From contig JAJEEV010000009.1 of NCBI GenBank assembly GCA_022820805.1, forward strand, positions 215,985 to 279,984: DNA of 64,000 nucleotides, in the 5' to 3' direction. The stretch is from Acidimicrobiia bacterium (GTDB lineage: Bacteria; Actinomycetota; Acidimicrobiia; Acidimicrobiales; Aldehydirespiratoraceae). The notes beneath the pieces were generated by a model. It was not told the origin of the DNA. It did not search any database and worked only from the letters and a program-made list of their open reading frames with translations. Positions 1-8,849 of the stretch are shown here, one piece after another (the stretch's first letter is position 1; the number at the start of each line of letters is the position of its first letter). Both the position numbers and the translations under genes were made by a program.

Positions 1-1
1 C

Positions 2-286
2 TACTCGGCCAGCAAGGGGGCGGTGATCGCCCTCACCAAGTCGGTGGCCAAGGAGCTGGCCACCACCGGCGTGCTGGTCAACGCGGTGGCGCCGACGATC
101 ACGAACACCCCGCTGCTGGGTCCCGCCACCCAGGAGATGCTCGACTTCATGGTGTCGAGGGTCCCGATGGGCCGGATGTGCGAGCCTGAAGAGGTGGCCG
201 CCCTGGTGGGCTGGCTGTGCTCGGAGGAATGCTCGTTCAGCACCGGCGCCTGCTACGACATCACCGGCGGCCGGGCCACCTACTGA
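2..286 (+). CDS. SDR-family oxidoreductase, C-terminal fragment
   Basis: This is the 3' end of a short-chain dehydrogenase/reductase; the 5' part lies outside the window. The visible 94 residues begin at the catalytic YSASK (Tyr-x-x-x-Lys) and run through the substrate-loop region PMGRMCEPEEVAALV to the SDR ending GACYDITGGRATY, so the C-terminus is complete. It is a close paralogue of the SDR at 1529-2239; the two end in almost the same residues. A sugar epimerase-like gene follows 24 bases downstream on the same strand. Substrate unknown; a FabG-like NAD(P)H oxidoreductase role is inferred from the family. Confidence 0.9.
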   Translation, partial: YSASKGAVIALTKSVAKELATTGVLVNAVAPTITNTPLLGPATQEMLDFMVSRVPMGRMCEPEEVAALVGWLCSEECSFSTGACYDITGGRATY

Positions 287-310
287 GGGCCCATCGACAG
301 GGCGGCTGCG

Positions 311-1417
311 ATGAAGGTTCTGGTGATGGGCGGCACCCAGTTCAACGGGCGGGCTCTCGTGAACGAGCTGGTGCGGTCCGGTCACGACGTGACCGTGTGC
401 AACCGGGGCCGGACCCCGGCCGAGCTGCCGGCCGGGGTGGGCCGCCTGATCGCCGACCGCACCGACCACCAGTCGCTGCACGATGCCCTTGGCGGCACCG
501 ACTGGGACTGCGTCTACGACCTCACCGCCTACCATCCGCCCGACGTCGAGATCATGCTGGAGCTGCTCGAGGGCCGCACCGGCCACTACGTGTTCGCCAG
601 CTCCACCGTCATCTACGCCGCCTCCGATGTGCTGCCCGTCGGTGAGGACGACGGCGACGAGCGGGGCCCCGACCAGAACGAGTACGGCCTGCACAAGCTG
701 CTGTGCGAGGACCTGCTGCGGGCCGCCCACGCCGAGCGGGGCTTCCCGGCGACCACAGCCGCCTTCTCGATGGTCTTCGGGCCCTACAACACCATCGGCG
801 ACCGCGAGCAGCGGATGTTCGCCCGGCTGCTGGCGGGCCGGCCGGTGCTGGTTCCGGGCGACGGCACCACCCTGCTCCAGTTGGGCCACGTCGACGACCA
901 GGCCCGGGCGCTGGAGCAGATGATGGGCAAGCCGGTCACGTTCGGCCGGCGCTACAACCTGACCGGGCCCGACTCGCTCACCCGGAACCGCTACATCGAC
1001 CTGGCCGAGCGGGTGGCGGGCCGTCCCGCGCACCGGGTGTCGATCCCGGCTGGGACGATGGAGCGGCTCTGGACCGGCGAGTTGCGGGTCGGGTCCGGTG
1101 TCTCGAGTCTGGGCATGGATATTCGCCCCTCTCCCGGATCGGAGCGCTCGGCTCCCGATCCGCGCGCTGACATGCTCAGGCGGAGGTTCCAGGTGGCCCA
1201 ACTCGTGCAGCATCTGGCCCCGAACATCTGGTGGTGGAACCGTGACACGGTCTTCAGCATCGACCGGTTGCGCTCCGACATCGGCTTCCAGCCCCGGCAC
1301 GACCTGGCATCGATGTTCGAGCACACCTTCGAGTGGTACCAGCGCTCGGGCCGGGCCAAGGCCGGCGCCACCCGCTACGACTGGTCCTTCGAGGACGCCC
1401 TGCTGCAAGCGCTCTAA
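311..1417 (+). CDS. NAD(P)-dependent epimerase/dehydratase family protein
   Basis: A 368-residue extended SDR. The N-terminal Rossmann motif is GGTQFNGR (residues 7-14), which has the glycine-spacing seen in CSP41/RNA-binding-type epimerases rather than the usual GxxGxxG. The catalytic pair is Tyr125 and Lys129 in EYGLHK. Extended SDRs act on nucleotide-sugars or similar ligands, but no substrate can be read from the sequence. It sits between two paralogous classical SDRs (2-286 and 1529-2239), suggesting a small catabolic or modification cluster. The start ATG is the first in frame after the upstream stop. The C-terminus, rich in Trp and Arg, is typical of the NAD-epimerase fold. Confidence 0.85.
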   Translation: MKVLVMGGTQFNGRALVNELVRSGHDVTVCNRGRTPAELPAGVGRLIADRTDHQSLHDALGGTDWDCVYDLTAYHPPDVEIMLELLEGRTGHYVFASSTVIYAASDVLPVGEDDGDERGPDQNEYGLHKLLCEDLLRAAHAERGFPATTAAFSMVFGPYNTIGDREQRMFARLLAGRPVLVPGDGTTLLQLGHVDDQARALEQMMGKPVTFGRRYNLTGPDSLTRNRYIDLAERVAGRPAHRVSIPAGTMERLWTGELRVGSGVSSLGMDIRPSPGSERSAPDPRADMLRRRFQVAQLVQHLAPNIWWWNRDTVFSIDRLRSDIGFQPRHDLASMFEHTFEWYQRSGRAKAGATRYDWSFEDALLQAL

Positions 1418-1528
1418 GTACCCGGCCCGGAGCCCGGGTCGGCCGGACCTTGCCGTACCATGGCGAGCCATGCATAGCCCCCATCGAAGCCAATCTCCCA
1501 TCACCGCCCGGATCCGGAGCGTGACCCC

Positions 1529-2239
1529 GTGACCGCGGGACGCAGAGCGCTGGTGACCGGCGCCGGGTCTGGGATCGGCGCGGCCTGCGTGGACCGTCTG
1601 CTGTCCGACGGCTGCCGGGTGGCCGCAGTGGACCTGCACGCCGGGGACATGGCCGACCGGGCCGGCGAGCTGGAGGCCATACACGAGGTGGACGTCACCG
1701 ACGCCGCCGCGGTGCGGGCCATCGACGGCATCGACGAGGTCGATATCGTCGTGCAGTCCGCCGGCGTCGTCGGCCCCAACGTGCCGCTGCTCGAGACACC
1801 CGCGGACGAGTGGGAGCGCACGCTGAGGGTGAACGTCACCGGGATCTTCAACGTGATGCAGGCCACCGTGGGCGGCATGGTCGAGCGGGGCTGGGGCCGG
1901 GTGGTCAACATCGCCAGCATCGCCGGCAAGGAGGGCAACCCGAACCTCGGCGCCTACTCCACCAGCAAGGGCGCCGTCATCGCCATGACCAAGTCGCTGG
2001 CCAAGGAGCTGGCCACCACCGGCGTGCTCGTCAACTCGATCGCGCCGGCGGTGATCGCCACCCCGATGAACCTGGCCACTGCGCCGGAGGTGCTGGACTA
2101 CATGCTCTCGAAGATCCCCATGGGCCGTCTGGGCCAGCCCGAGGAGGTGGCCGCCCTGGTCAGCTGGCTGAGCTCGGAGGACTGCTCGTTCAGCACCGGC
2201 GCGTGCTACGACATCTCCGGGGGGAGGGCGACCTACTGA
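1529..2239 (+). CDS. SDR-family oxidoreductase (FabG-like)
   Basis: A 236-residue classical SDR with GTG start. It has the cofactor motif TGAGSGIG near residue 11, the NAG-like segment QSAGVVG, the catalytic Ser in NIASIAG, and Tyr143/Lys147 in YSTSK. Length matches FabG-type reductases (about 240-250). It is paralogous to the truncated SDR at the window start, sharing the ending GACYDI-GGRATY, so a tandem duplication of an SDR-epimerase pair is likely. Its stop TGA shares its final A with the ATG of the next gene (TGATG), so the two are translationally coupled. The substrate is not determinable. Confidence 0.9.
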   Translation: MTAGRRALVTGAGSGIGAACVDRLLSDGCRVAAVDLHAGDMADRAGELEAIHEVDVTDAAAVRAIDGIDEVDIVVQSAGVVGPNVPLLETPADEWERTLRVNVTGIFNVMQATVGGMVERGWGRVVNIASIAGKEGNPNLGAYSTSKGAVIAMTKSLAKELATTGVLVNSIAPAVIATPMNLATAPEVLDYMLSKIPMGRLGQPEEVAALVSWLSSEDCSFSTGACYDISGGRATY

Positions 2240-3171
2240 TGGCCGAGCACTTCCTCGTAACCGGCGCCGACGGGTGCATAGGCGCGTGGACGGTACGACT
2301 GCTTCTCGACGAGGGCGCCGAGGTGGCCACCTTCGACCTCGGCGCCAACGACAACCGGCACCGACTCATCGCCGGCGGCGCCCGGCTGGACTTCCGCCGG
2401 GTCGTCGGCGACATCGTCGACCGCTCTGCCGTGGTCGACGCCATGGCCGGTGTCGACCGGGTGATCCATCTCGCCGCGTTGCAGGTGCCGTTCTGCCGGG
2501 CCGACCCCAGCGCCGGCGCGGCGGTCAACGTGCAGGGAACGGTGAACGTGTTCGAGGCGGCCGTGGAGCACGGCATCTCGCCGGTGGCCTACGCCTCGAG
2601 TGCCGCCATCTACGGCCCGCCGGAGCTCTATCCCGAGCCCGTGCTCGGACCGGACGCGCTCCCCGAGCCGGCCACCCTGTACGGCGCCTACAAGGTGTGC
2701 AACGAGCAGACCGCCGCGGTGTTCGCGGCCGACCACGGGCTGGCCTCGGTGGGGCTGCGGCCGTTCACCGTGTACGGGGCCGGCCGGGACCAGGGGGTCA
2801 CCTCGGCGCCGACCGCGGCCATCTACAGCGCGGTGCGGGGCGAGCCCTACAGGGTGGGGTACCGAGGAGTGACCGACTTCCAGTACGCGCCCGACGTGGC
2901 CCGAGCGTTCATCGCCGCCTCGCGGGTCGAGTTCGATGCGCCGGCCGCTCCGGCTGTGAATCTGCGGGGCCATGTGACGTCGATCGAGGACTTCGTGGAG
3001 CGGGTCCGCCGCATCACCGGCTTCGGCGACCTCGAAGTGGACGGCGAGCCGCTGCCGTTCGCTGAGGCCCTGTCGCCCGCCGGGCTGGCCGAACTGCTGG
3101 GCGACACGGAACCCACGCCGCTCGATGACGCCATCACCGAGACGGCCCGCATCGTGGCTGCGGCCGCGTAG
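2239..3171 (+). CDS. NAD-dependent epimerase/dehydratase (extended SDR)
   Basis: A 310-residue extended SDR coupled to the preceding SDR by a one-base overlap. The Rossmann motif VTGADGCIGAW starts at residue 7, with Asp-based NAD preference suggested by TFDLG. The catalytic pair is Tyr148 and Lys152 in YGAYK, and RPFTVYGAGRDQG forms the typical substrate-proximal loop. This resembles GalE/UDP-sugar epimerase-like enzymes. The reading frame is open well upstream of the ATG, but the overlap with the SDR stop and the perfect N-terminus MAEHFLVTG fix the start. Role in a sugar or polyol pathway is inferred only. Confidence 0.9.
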   Translation: MAEHFLVTGADGCIGAWTVRLLLDEGAEVATFDLGANDNRHRLIAGGARLDFRRVVGDIVDRSAVVDAMAGVDRVIHLAALQVPFCRADPSAGAAVNVQGTVNVFEAAVEHGISPVAYASSAAIYGPPELYPEPVLGPDALPEPATLYGAYKVCNEQTAAVFAADHGLASVGLRPFTVYGAGRDQGVTSAPTAAIYSAVRGEPYRVGYRGVTDFQYAPDVARAFIAASRVEFDAPAAPAVNLRGHVTSIEDFVERVRRITGFGDLEVDGEPLPFAEALSPAGLAELLGDTEPTPLDDAITETARIVAAAA

Positions 3172-3275
3172 CCGGCGCTGCCTCTTCTCGGCTGGTGTCG
3201 GCAATTCGCGGCGTTGAGCGCGCCGTCGGTGTGCATTCTGTCGCTGGCACGATGACGTAGTCGGCTGCGGGCTGC

Positions 3276-3322
3276 GAATTGGCAGCGTCGTGCACGGCAG
3301 GCGTGCGTTCTGCTGCCAGTTC
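3276..3322 (+). repeat. 47-bp nested palindrome, copy 1
   Basis: First of eight copies of a 47-base intergenic element. The outer arms are GAATTGGCAGC and its near inverse ending in CAGTTC; an inner stem GCACG/CGTGC sits around a 5-base loop. It lies 104 bases after the stop of the epimerase gene and before a small membrane-protein gene. The longer reading frame of that gene runs through this element and is not used here. Confidence 0.9.
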
Positions 3323-3362
3323 GGGATGCAGCGGTGTCGCTGCGGCGGGAGCGTGGCACGCT

Positions 3363-3707
3363 ATGGCGGTGACCGCGGCCGCCGATCCCGACACGACACC
3401 CTCAGCCGCTGCGGTCGACGGACCGGCCGAGCGGGTCTTCAGCACGTCGGTGGTGGTGTCGGGGGTCCGTTGCTTCCTGTTCTATGTGCTGTTCCCGTGG
3501 CTGCTGCCCGCGGCCGGCATCGCCTCGGGAGTGGGCTCGGGCGTCGGCCTGGCCATCGGCGCGGTTGCCATCGTGTTCAACGTCTTGAGCATCCGGCGCT
3601 TCCAGCGGACCAGGCACCGGTACCGGTGGCTGATAACCGCGCTCAATGCGGGGATCATCGTGCTGCTGTGCGCGCTCATGGTCATAGACCTCAGCGACGT
3701 CCTGTAA
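3363..3707 (+). CDS. small integral membrane protein
   Basis: A 114-residue protein of no recognised family. After a hydrophilic, alanine-rich start of about 25 residues it has three predicted membrane segments: one around [17 protein letters not shown], one around [15 protein letters not shown], and a last near [17 protein letters not shown] basic loop ([12 protein letters not shown]) between the second and third implies it faces the cytoplasm. A longer frame begins at 3279, but that extension is encoded by the 47-bp repeat, so ATG 3363 (after GCGGGAG) is preferred. It ends 13 bases before the methylmalonyl-CoA mutase gene and may be co-transcribed with it. Confidence 0.65.
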   Translation: MAVTAAADPDTTPSAAAVDGPAERVFSTSVVVSGVRCFLFYVLFPWLLPAAGIASGVGSGVGLAIGAVAIVFNVLSIRRFQRTRHRYRWLITALNAGIIVLLCALMVIDLSDVL

Positions 3708-3720
3708 CGGGGGAGGGGCC

Positions 3721-5877
3721 GTGACCACGATCCCGGACTTCTCGCGGGTCGAGCTGCGCGACGGCGATGCCGCGGCCCGCCCGGCTGCCGCGCCCACCGA
3801 TGGCCCCGTCTTCGAGACGCCCGAGGGCATCCCGGTGCCGGCGCTGGCCGGTCCGGCCGACCTCGAGGACGCCGACTTCGTGGGCAGCTACCCGGGCCTG
3901 CCTCCGTTCGTGCGGGGGCCCTATCCCACCATGTACGTGACCCGTCCCTGGACCATCCGCCAGTACGCGGGGTTCTCCACCGCCGAGGAGTCCAACGCCT
4001 TCTACCGCCGCAACCTCGCCGCGGGCCAGCGGGGCCTGTCGGTCGCCTTCGATCTGCCCACCCACCGGGGCTACTACTCCGACAACCCCAGGGTGGCCGG
4101 CGACGTCGGCATGGCCGGGGTCGCCATCGACTCCATCCTCGACATGCGGGTGCTGTTCGACGGCATTCCCCTCGACCAGATGACCGTGTCGATGACCATG
4201 AACGGCGCCGTGCTGCCGGTGCTGGCCCTCTACGTCGTGGCCGCCGAGGAGCAGGGAGTGAAGCCCGCGCAGCTCGCCGGGACCATCCAGAACGACATCC
4301 TCAAGGAGTTCATGGTCCGCAACACGTTCATCTACCCGCCGGCGCCGTCGATGCGGATCGTGGCCGACATCATCGCCTTCACTGCCGAGCGGATGCCGAG
4401 GTTCAACTCGATCTCGGTCTCCGGCTACCACATGCAGGAGGCCGGGGCCACCCTCGACATCGAGCTGGCCTACACCCTCGCCGACGGCTTGGAGTACGCC
4501 CGGGCCGGGCTCGCCGCAGGACTCGGCATCGACGATTTCGCGCCCCGGCTCAGTTTCTTCTGGTGCGTGGGGATGAACTTCTTCATGGAGGTGGCCAAGC
4601 TGCGGGCCGCCCGCCTGCTGTGGACCCGGCTGATGAGCCGGTTCGAGCCCCGGGACCCCCGCTCGCTGTGCCTGCGGACCCACTGCCAGACCAGCGGCTG
4701 GAGCCTCACCGCCCAGGATCCCTACAACAACGTGGTCCGCACCTGCGTCGAGGCCATGGCCGCGGTCCAGGGCCACACCCAGTCGCTGCACACCAACGCC
4801 TTCGACGAGGCGCTGGCCCTGCCCACCGACTTCTCGGCCCGTATCGCCCGCAACACCCAGCTGTTCCTCCAGCACGAGTCGGGGATCACCCGGACCGTGG
4901 ACCCCTGGGGCGGCAGCTATCACGTGGAGCGGCTGACCAGGCTGCTGGCCGAACGGGCATGGAACCACATCTGCGAGGTGGAGGAACTGGGCGGGATGGC
5001 TGCGGCCATCTCCAACGGCCTGCCCAAGCTTCGCATCGAGGAGGCAGCGGCCCGCACCCAGGCCCGGATCGACTCGGGCCGCCAGGCCGTCATCGGCGTG
5101 AACCGATACCGGGTCGCAAGCGGCGAGAGCGCGGCGGTGGAGGTCCGCCGCATCGACAACGCCGAGGTCCGCCGGACCCAGATAGCCCGGCTGGAACAGC
5201 TGCGAGCCGAGCGCGACCCAGAGCCGCTGCAGTTCGCTCTAGATGCCTTGACGGCGGCCGCTCGCACCGGCGAGGGGAACCTGCTGGCCCTGTCGATCGA
5301 CGCCGCCCGGGCCCACGCGACGGTCGGGGAGATCAGCGACGCGCTCGAAACCGTCTACGGTCGTCATGTGGCAGAGATCCGATCGGTGGAGGGCGTGTAC
5401 CGCGACGAGGCCCGCGGCCCGGGCTCGGGCGACGGCGCCGGTGGGATCGATGACGTGCGAAGCCGGGTGGACGACTTCGCGGCCCGCCGCGGGCGCCGGC
5501 CCCGCATCCTGGTGGCCAAGGTCGGCCAGGACGGCCACGACCGGGGCCAGAAGGTGATCGCCACCGCGTTCGCCGATCTCGGCTTCGACGTTGACGTGGG
5601 GCCGCTGTTCGCCACACCGGCCGAGGTCGCCCGCCAGGCCGTGGAGGCCGACGTGCACGCGGTCGGGGTGTCCTCGCTGGCCGCCGGGCATCTGACGCTG
5701 GTGCCGGAGCTGCGCGACGCATTGGACCGGCTCGAACGCGACGACATTGCCATCGTCGTCGGCGGGGTCGTCCCCGACGCCGATGTCGACGAGCTGCTGG
5801 CGGCGGGCGCGGTGGCGGTGTACCAGCCTGGAACGGTGATAGCCGAGGCCGCCGCCGAGTTGCTGGAGTTGCTCTAG
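3721..5877 (+). CDS. mutB: methylmalonyl-CoA mutase, B12-binding large subunit
   Basis: A 718-residue adenosylcobalamin-dependent mutase interconverting methylmalonyl-CoA and succinyl-CoA, used in propionate, odd-chain and branched-chain catabolism. The N-terminal TIM-barrel carries [28 protein letters not shown] and [19 protein letters not shown]. The C-terminal cobalamin domain has the base-off DxHxxG motif GQDGHDRGQ, with His606 as the cobalt ligand. Both domains sit in one chain, so it can work without a separate B12 subunit. No small-subunit gene is visible. Start is GTG at 3721 after GGGGGAGGGG. MeaB follows directly. Other acyl-CoA mutases (isobutyryl-, ethylmalonyl-) are less likely given the overall match to the Propionibacterium large subunit. 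Confidence 0.95.
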   Translation: MTTIPDFSRVELRDGDAAARPAAAPTDGPVFETPEGIPVPALAGPADLEDADFVGSYPGLPPFVRGPYPTMYVTRPWTIRQYAGFSTAEESNAFYRRNLAAGQRGLSVAFDLPTHRGYYSDNPRVAGDVGMAGVAIDSILDMRVLFDGIPLDQMTVSMTMNGAVLPVLALYVVAAEEQGVKPAQLAGTIQNDILKEFMVRNTFIYPPAPSMRIVADIIAFTAERMPRFNSISVSGYHMQEAGATLDIELAYTLADGLEYARAGLAAGLGIDDFAPRLSFFWCVGMNFFMEVAKLRAARLLWTRLMSRFEPRDPRSLCLRTHCQTSGWSLTAQDPYNNVVRTCVEAMAAVQGHTQSLHTNAFDEALALPTDFSARIARNTQLFLQHESGITRTVDPWGGSYHVERLTRLLAERAWNHICEVEELGGMAAAISNGLPKLRIEEAAARTQARIDSGRQAVIGVNRYRVASGESAAVEVRRIDNAEVRRTQIARLEQLRAERDPEPLQFALDALTAAARTGEGNLLALSIDAARAHATVGEISDALETVYGRHVAEIRSVEGVYRDEARGPGSGDGAGGIDDVRSRVDDFAARRGRRPRILVAKVGQDGHDRGQKVIATAFADLGFDVDVGPLFATPAEVARQAVEADVHAVGVSSLAAGHLTLVPELRDALDRLERDDIAIVVGGVVPDADVDELLAAGAVAVYQPGTVIAEAAAELLELL

Positions 5878-6834
5878 GTGACTGGCTTGGTCGCCGGCGT
5901 GCTGGCGGGCGACCGCACCGCCCTGGGCCGTGCCATAACCCTGGTGGAGTCGACCCAGCCCGACGACAGGGGCCGCGCCCAGGATCTGCTGTCGCGGTTG
6001 CTGCCCCACGCCGGCGGCGCCCACCGGGTGGGGATCAGCGGCGTTCCCGGTGCGGGCAAGTCGACGTTGATCGACACCCTCGGCACCCGGCTCACCGGGG
6101 CCGGCCACCGGGTCGGGGTGCTCGCGGTGGATCCCTCGAGCATGGTCACCGGCGGTTCGATCCTGGGGGACAAGACCCGCATGGCCCGCCTGGCTGCTGA
6201 TGAGAACGCATTCATCCGCCCGTCCCCGTCGGCGGGGACGCTCGGTGGCGTCACCAGCACCACCCCGAATGCGATCACCGTGCTGGAGGCGGCCGGCTAC
6301 GACGTCGTGCTGGTGGAGACGATGGGCGTGGGCCAGTCGGAGGCGGCTGTGCATGCGTCGGTCGACTGCCTGTGCGTGCTGGCGCTGGCCGGCGCGGGCG
6401 ATGAGTTGCAGGCGGTCAAGCGGGGCCTGCTGGAGCTGGCCGACGTGCTTGCCGTCAACAAGGCCGACGGCGCGGGCGAGCAGGCGGCCCGGCTGGCGGC
6501 AGCCGAGCTCCGCCGGGCCCTGCCGCTGCTCGCCCCGACCAGCGAGGACGGCCCGCCCCCGGTGATGACGGTCTCGGCGCTGACCGGTGCAGGCGTGGAC
6601 GAGCTGTGGGATCGCATCGTCGAGCACCGCCGCCTGCTGGAGTCCTCGGGCGGCCTGGCCCGCCGCCGGGCCCGGGGCCGCCTGGCCTGGATGCAGGTGC
6701 TGCTGGAGCGCTCCTTGCTGGAGCACTTCGAGTCCCGGCCAGGCCTGGCCGGCCGTCGCAGCGAGCTGGAGCAAGCCGTGGAGCAGGGCTCGATCACCCC
6801 CGAAGCCGCCGTCGCCCGACTCCTGGCCCTATAG
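5878..6834 (+). CDS. meaB: methylmalonyl-CoA mutase-associated GTPase MeaB
   Basis: A 318-residue G3E-family P-loop GTPase that protects and reloads methylmalonyl-CoA mutase with cofactor. Walker A is GVPGAGKST (residues 55-63), followed by the family segment AVDPSSMVTGGSILGDKTRM, VETMGVGQSE as the Walker B/switch II region, and NKAD for guanine specificity. Its GTG start abuts the mutase stop with no spacer, so the pair is an operon with coupled translation. The C-terminal helices (about residues 250-318) match the dimerisation arm of ArgK/MeaB proteins. Confidence 0.96.
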   Translation: MTGLVAGVLAGDRTALGRAITLVESTQPDDRGRAQDLLSRLLPHAGGAHRVGISGVPGAGKSTLIDTLGTRLTGAGHRVGVLAVDPSSMVTGGSILGDKTRMARLAADENAFIRPSPSAGTLGGVTSTTPNAITVLEAAGYDVVLVETMGVGQSEAAVHASVDCLCVLALAGAGDELQAVKRGLLELADVLAVNKADGAGEQAARLAAAELRRALPLLAPTSEDGPPPVMTVSALTGAGVDELWDRIVEHRRLLESSGGLARRRARGRLAWMQVLLERSLLEHFESRPGLAGRRSELEQAVEQGSITPEAAVARLLAL

Positions 6835-6850
6835 GCCTGGTCCTCCTGAT

Positions 6851-6864
6851 CCGCCGCCTGGCGG
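6851..6864. terminator. short hairpin between converging genes
   Basis: CCGCC-GCCT-GGCGG lies in the 50-base gap between the meaB stop and the stop of the opposing Crp-type gene. No T-run follows. It could serve as a weak bidirectional terminator. Confidence 0.3.
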
Positions 6865-6884
6865 GCAAGCCAGATGCCAGCGGG

Positions 6885-7595
6885 TCAGCGGGCTCGGATC
6901 TCGAGGTTCCGGCGGTTGGTGATCTTGTAGTGGCGCTGGTCGTGGGTCATCCAGCCCAGCTTCACGAAGGCATGTATGGCCTTGTTCACCCGTTCCCGGC
7001 TGGCGCCCACCATCGAGGCCAACTCCTCCTGGGTTAGAGGCATCTCAAACTCGTCATCGTCGCCGGCCATCTCCAGCAGCCGCTTGGCCGTCCGGCCCAT
7101 GACATCGAGGAAGACCGTGTCCGACAGGGCCCGGTCCATGGCCCGCAGCCGCCGCGCCAGCAGCGCCACCGCGCTCCACAGCGCCGAGGGGTTGTTCTCG
7201 TACAGGAGCCTCAGCTCCGCGTACGGGACCATCAGGACCTGGGACTCCTCCAGGGCCCGGGCCTGCGCCGACCGGTTGTAGCCGTCCAGGAAGCCCATCT
7301 CGCCGAACAGCTCGCCCGGACCCAGCACCGCCAGGAGCGACTCGCGCCCGTCGTCTGACTCCTGCGCGATGGCGACCCGGCCCGACAGCACCAGGTAGAA
7401 CTCGCCGGGCTCGGCTCCCTCCTCGAACACGACCACGCCCCGGCGCAGCCACTGCACCGAGCCGGCGGCGGCGATGTGGTCCAGCTGCTCATCATCGAGC
7501 CTGGCGAAGAGGATCGTCTCCCGCAGCGCCTCCCGCAGCGCGGTCGGAGAGGCCTCGATCGCGGCTTCGGAAGCTGTGGGGGTGGTGTCGGACAT
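6885..7595 (-). CDS. Crp/Fnr-family transcriptional regulator
   Basis: A 236-residue regulator with an N-terminal cyclic-nucleotide-binding beta-roll (ILFARLDDEQLDHIAAAG through GELFGEMGFLDG) and a C-terminal winged helix (LTQEELASMVGASRERVNKAI). The phosphate-binding-cassette-like segment is GEMGFLDGYNRSAQARA; canonical Crp has an Arg-Ser/Thr pair, here Arg-Ser spaced differently, so cAMP binding is uncertain. No Fe-S cysteines are present, arguing against Fnr. Start ATG 7595 gives the usual family length; the longer open frame upstream reads through ispD. It is divergent from ispD with only 23 bases between the start codons, so the two share a promoter region. Confidence 0.92.
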   Translation of the reverse strand: MSDTTPTASEAAIEASPTALREALRETILFARLDDEQLDHIAAAGSVQWLRRGVVVFEEGAEPGEFYLVLSGRVAIAQESDDGRESLLAVLGPGELFGEMGFLDGYNRSAQARALEESQVLMVPYAELRLLYENNPSALWSAVALLARRLRAMDRALSDTVFLDVMGRTAKRLLEMAGDDDEFEMPLTQEELASMVGASRERVNKAIHAFVKLGWMTHDQRHYKITNRRNLEIRAR

Positions 7596-7618
7596 GGCAA
7601 CGGCCCACACTAGTAGCG

Positions 7619-8350
7619 GTGGATTCGACTGATCGCGAGCAGCAGGACTCGCCGGGCACGGGCGTGTGGGCCATCGTGGTGGCCGCCGGCGAGGGGCACC
7701 GCTTCGGCGGTGCGAAGCAGTTCCAGCCCCTCGGGGATCGCTGCGTGCTCGACTGGGCCGTGCATGGCGCCGCTCGCTCGTGCCAGGGCGTGGTGGTCGT
7801 GCTGCCCGAGTCCCGGACCGTCGGCGAGGGCGCCTGGTCGCCGGCCCCGGACGCCTCCGGTGACAGCGTTGGCGAGGTCGTGGCGATCGCCGGCGGGGTG
7901 CTGCGCTCCGACTCGGTGCGCTGCGGGCTGAGCCTCGTGCCCGGCGACGCCGAGATCGTGCTGGTCCACGACGGCGCCCGCCCGCTGGCCGGCGACTCGG
8001 TGTACATGCGGGTGATCCAGGCTGTGCGCGGCGGCGCCGACGGTGCCGTCCCCGTGATCGACCTGACCGACACGATCCGGCGCCGCGACGGCGCAGCCGC
8101 CGACCGCAGAGACCTCGTGGCCGTGCAGACGCCCCAGGCATTCCGGGCCGACGTGCTGCGGGCCGCGCATGCCGGGGGAGCGGACGCCACCGACGACGCC
8201 ACGCTGGTGGAGGCAGCCGGCGGGACGGTGGCGATGGTGGCGGGCGACAGCCGCAACCTCAAGATCACCGAGCCCCACGATCTGACCGTGGCTGAGGCGC
8301 TGCTGGGTGCCGGCGACCGGCTCGGCACTCCGGGAGGCGATCATGGCTGA
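7619..8350 (+). CDS. ispD: 2-C-methyl-D-erythritol 4-phosphate cytidylyltransferase
   Basis: A 243-residue MEP-pathway enzyme that transfers CMP to methylerythritol phosphate. The nucleotide-binding loop VVAAGEGHRFGGAKQF (residues 20-35) departs from the usual PKQ, with Ala in place of Pro. Further matches are VHDGARPL, the D-T-I/R-R region VIDLTDTIRR, and VQTPQAFR. GTG start at 7619, with about 15 residues before the Rossmann strand. Its last eight bases overlap the start of ispF, so the two are one operon with rlmB. Confidence 0.95.
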   Translation: MDSTDREQQDSPGTGVWAIVVAAGEGHRFGGAKQFQPLGDRCVLDWAVHGAARSCQGVVVVLPESRTVGEGAWSPAPDASGDSVGEVVAIAGGVLRSDSVRCGLSLVPGDAEIVLVHDGARPLAGDSVYMRVIQAVRGGADGAVPVIDLTDTIRRRDGAAADRRDLVAVQTPQAFRADVLRAAHAGGADATDDATLVEAAGGTVAMVAGDSRNLKITEPHDLTVAEALLGAGDRLGTPGGDHG

Positions 8351-8849
8351 TCACGGCATGAGGGTGGGGCAGGGATTCGACGTCCACCGCTACAGCGACG
8401 ACCCCGACCGGTCGCTGGTGCTGGGTGGTGTGCGGTTCGAGGGCGAGCGCGGCCTTCACGGCCATTCCGACGCCGACGCCGTCGCCCACGCCTGCATCGA
8501 TGCGCTGCTGGCCGCGGCCGGCCTCGGAGACATCGGGCAGCTCTTCAGCGACACCGACCCTGCCTGGGCCGGCGCCGACAGCCTCGAGTTGCTGCGCCTG
8601 GCTGCCGGTGCCGTTCGCGACGCCGGATGGGATCCCGTCAACGTGTCGTGCAGCGTGGTGATCGACGCTCCCCGGATCGCCCCTCACCGCGACACCATGC
8701 GGGACCGCCTCAGCGCTGCGGCCGGCGCGCCTATCACCGTCACCGCCCGCCACAGCGAGGGCGTCGGGGCACTGGGAAGGCGCGAAGGCGTGGCCGCATG
8801 GGCGGTCGCTCTGGTGGCCCGCCAGCCCGGTACCGGTGAGCCGTCCTAG
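8343..8849 (+). CDS. ispF: 2-C-methyl-D-erythritol 2,4-cyclodiphosphate synthase
   Basis: A 168-residue MEP-pathway enzyme that cyclises CDP-methylerythritol phosphate with loss of CMP. Zn ligands are Asp13 and His15 in GQGFDVHR, plus the His in HGHSDADAVAHA. GLGDIGQLFSDTDP and the C-terminal TARHSEGVGALGRREGVAAWAV carry the CMP-binding and Thr/Glu positions of the family. ATG 8343 overlaps the ispD end; an earlier frame start (8307) would add residues not found in the family. The 3' end overlaps the GTG of the rlmB-like gene by 14 bases. Confidence 0.96.
   Translation: MADHGMRVGQGFDVHRYSDDPDRSLVLGGVRFEGERGLHGHSDADAVAHACIDALLAAAGLGDIGQLFSDTDPAWAGADSLELLRLAAGAVRDAGWDPVNVSCSVVIDAPRIAPHRDTMRDRLSAAAGAPITVTARHSEGVGALGRREGVAAWAVALVARQPGTGEPS

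Noticed and set aside
3279..3362. Longer start for the small membrane protein, and similar extensions of the GDPD (to 11300) and SDR (to 46727) genes
   Set aside because: The extra residues are encoded by the 47-bp palindrome or the composite spacer; the resulting peptides (FCTAGVR-, CTPGVR-like) recur only because the repeat recurs.
3700..3721. Cobalamin riboswitch upstream of the mutase
   Set aside because: Only 13 bases separate the genes and no B12-box-like fold was seen.
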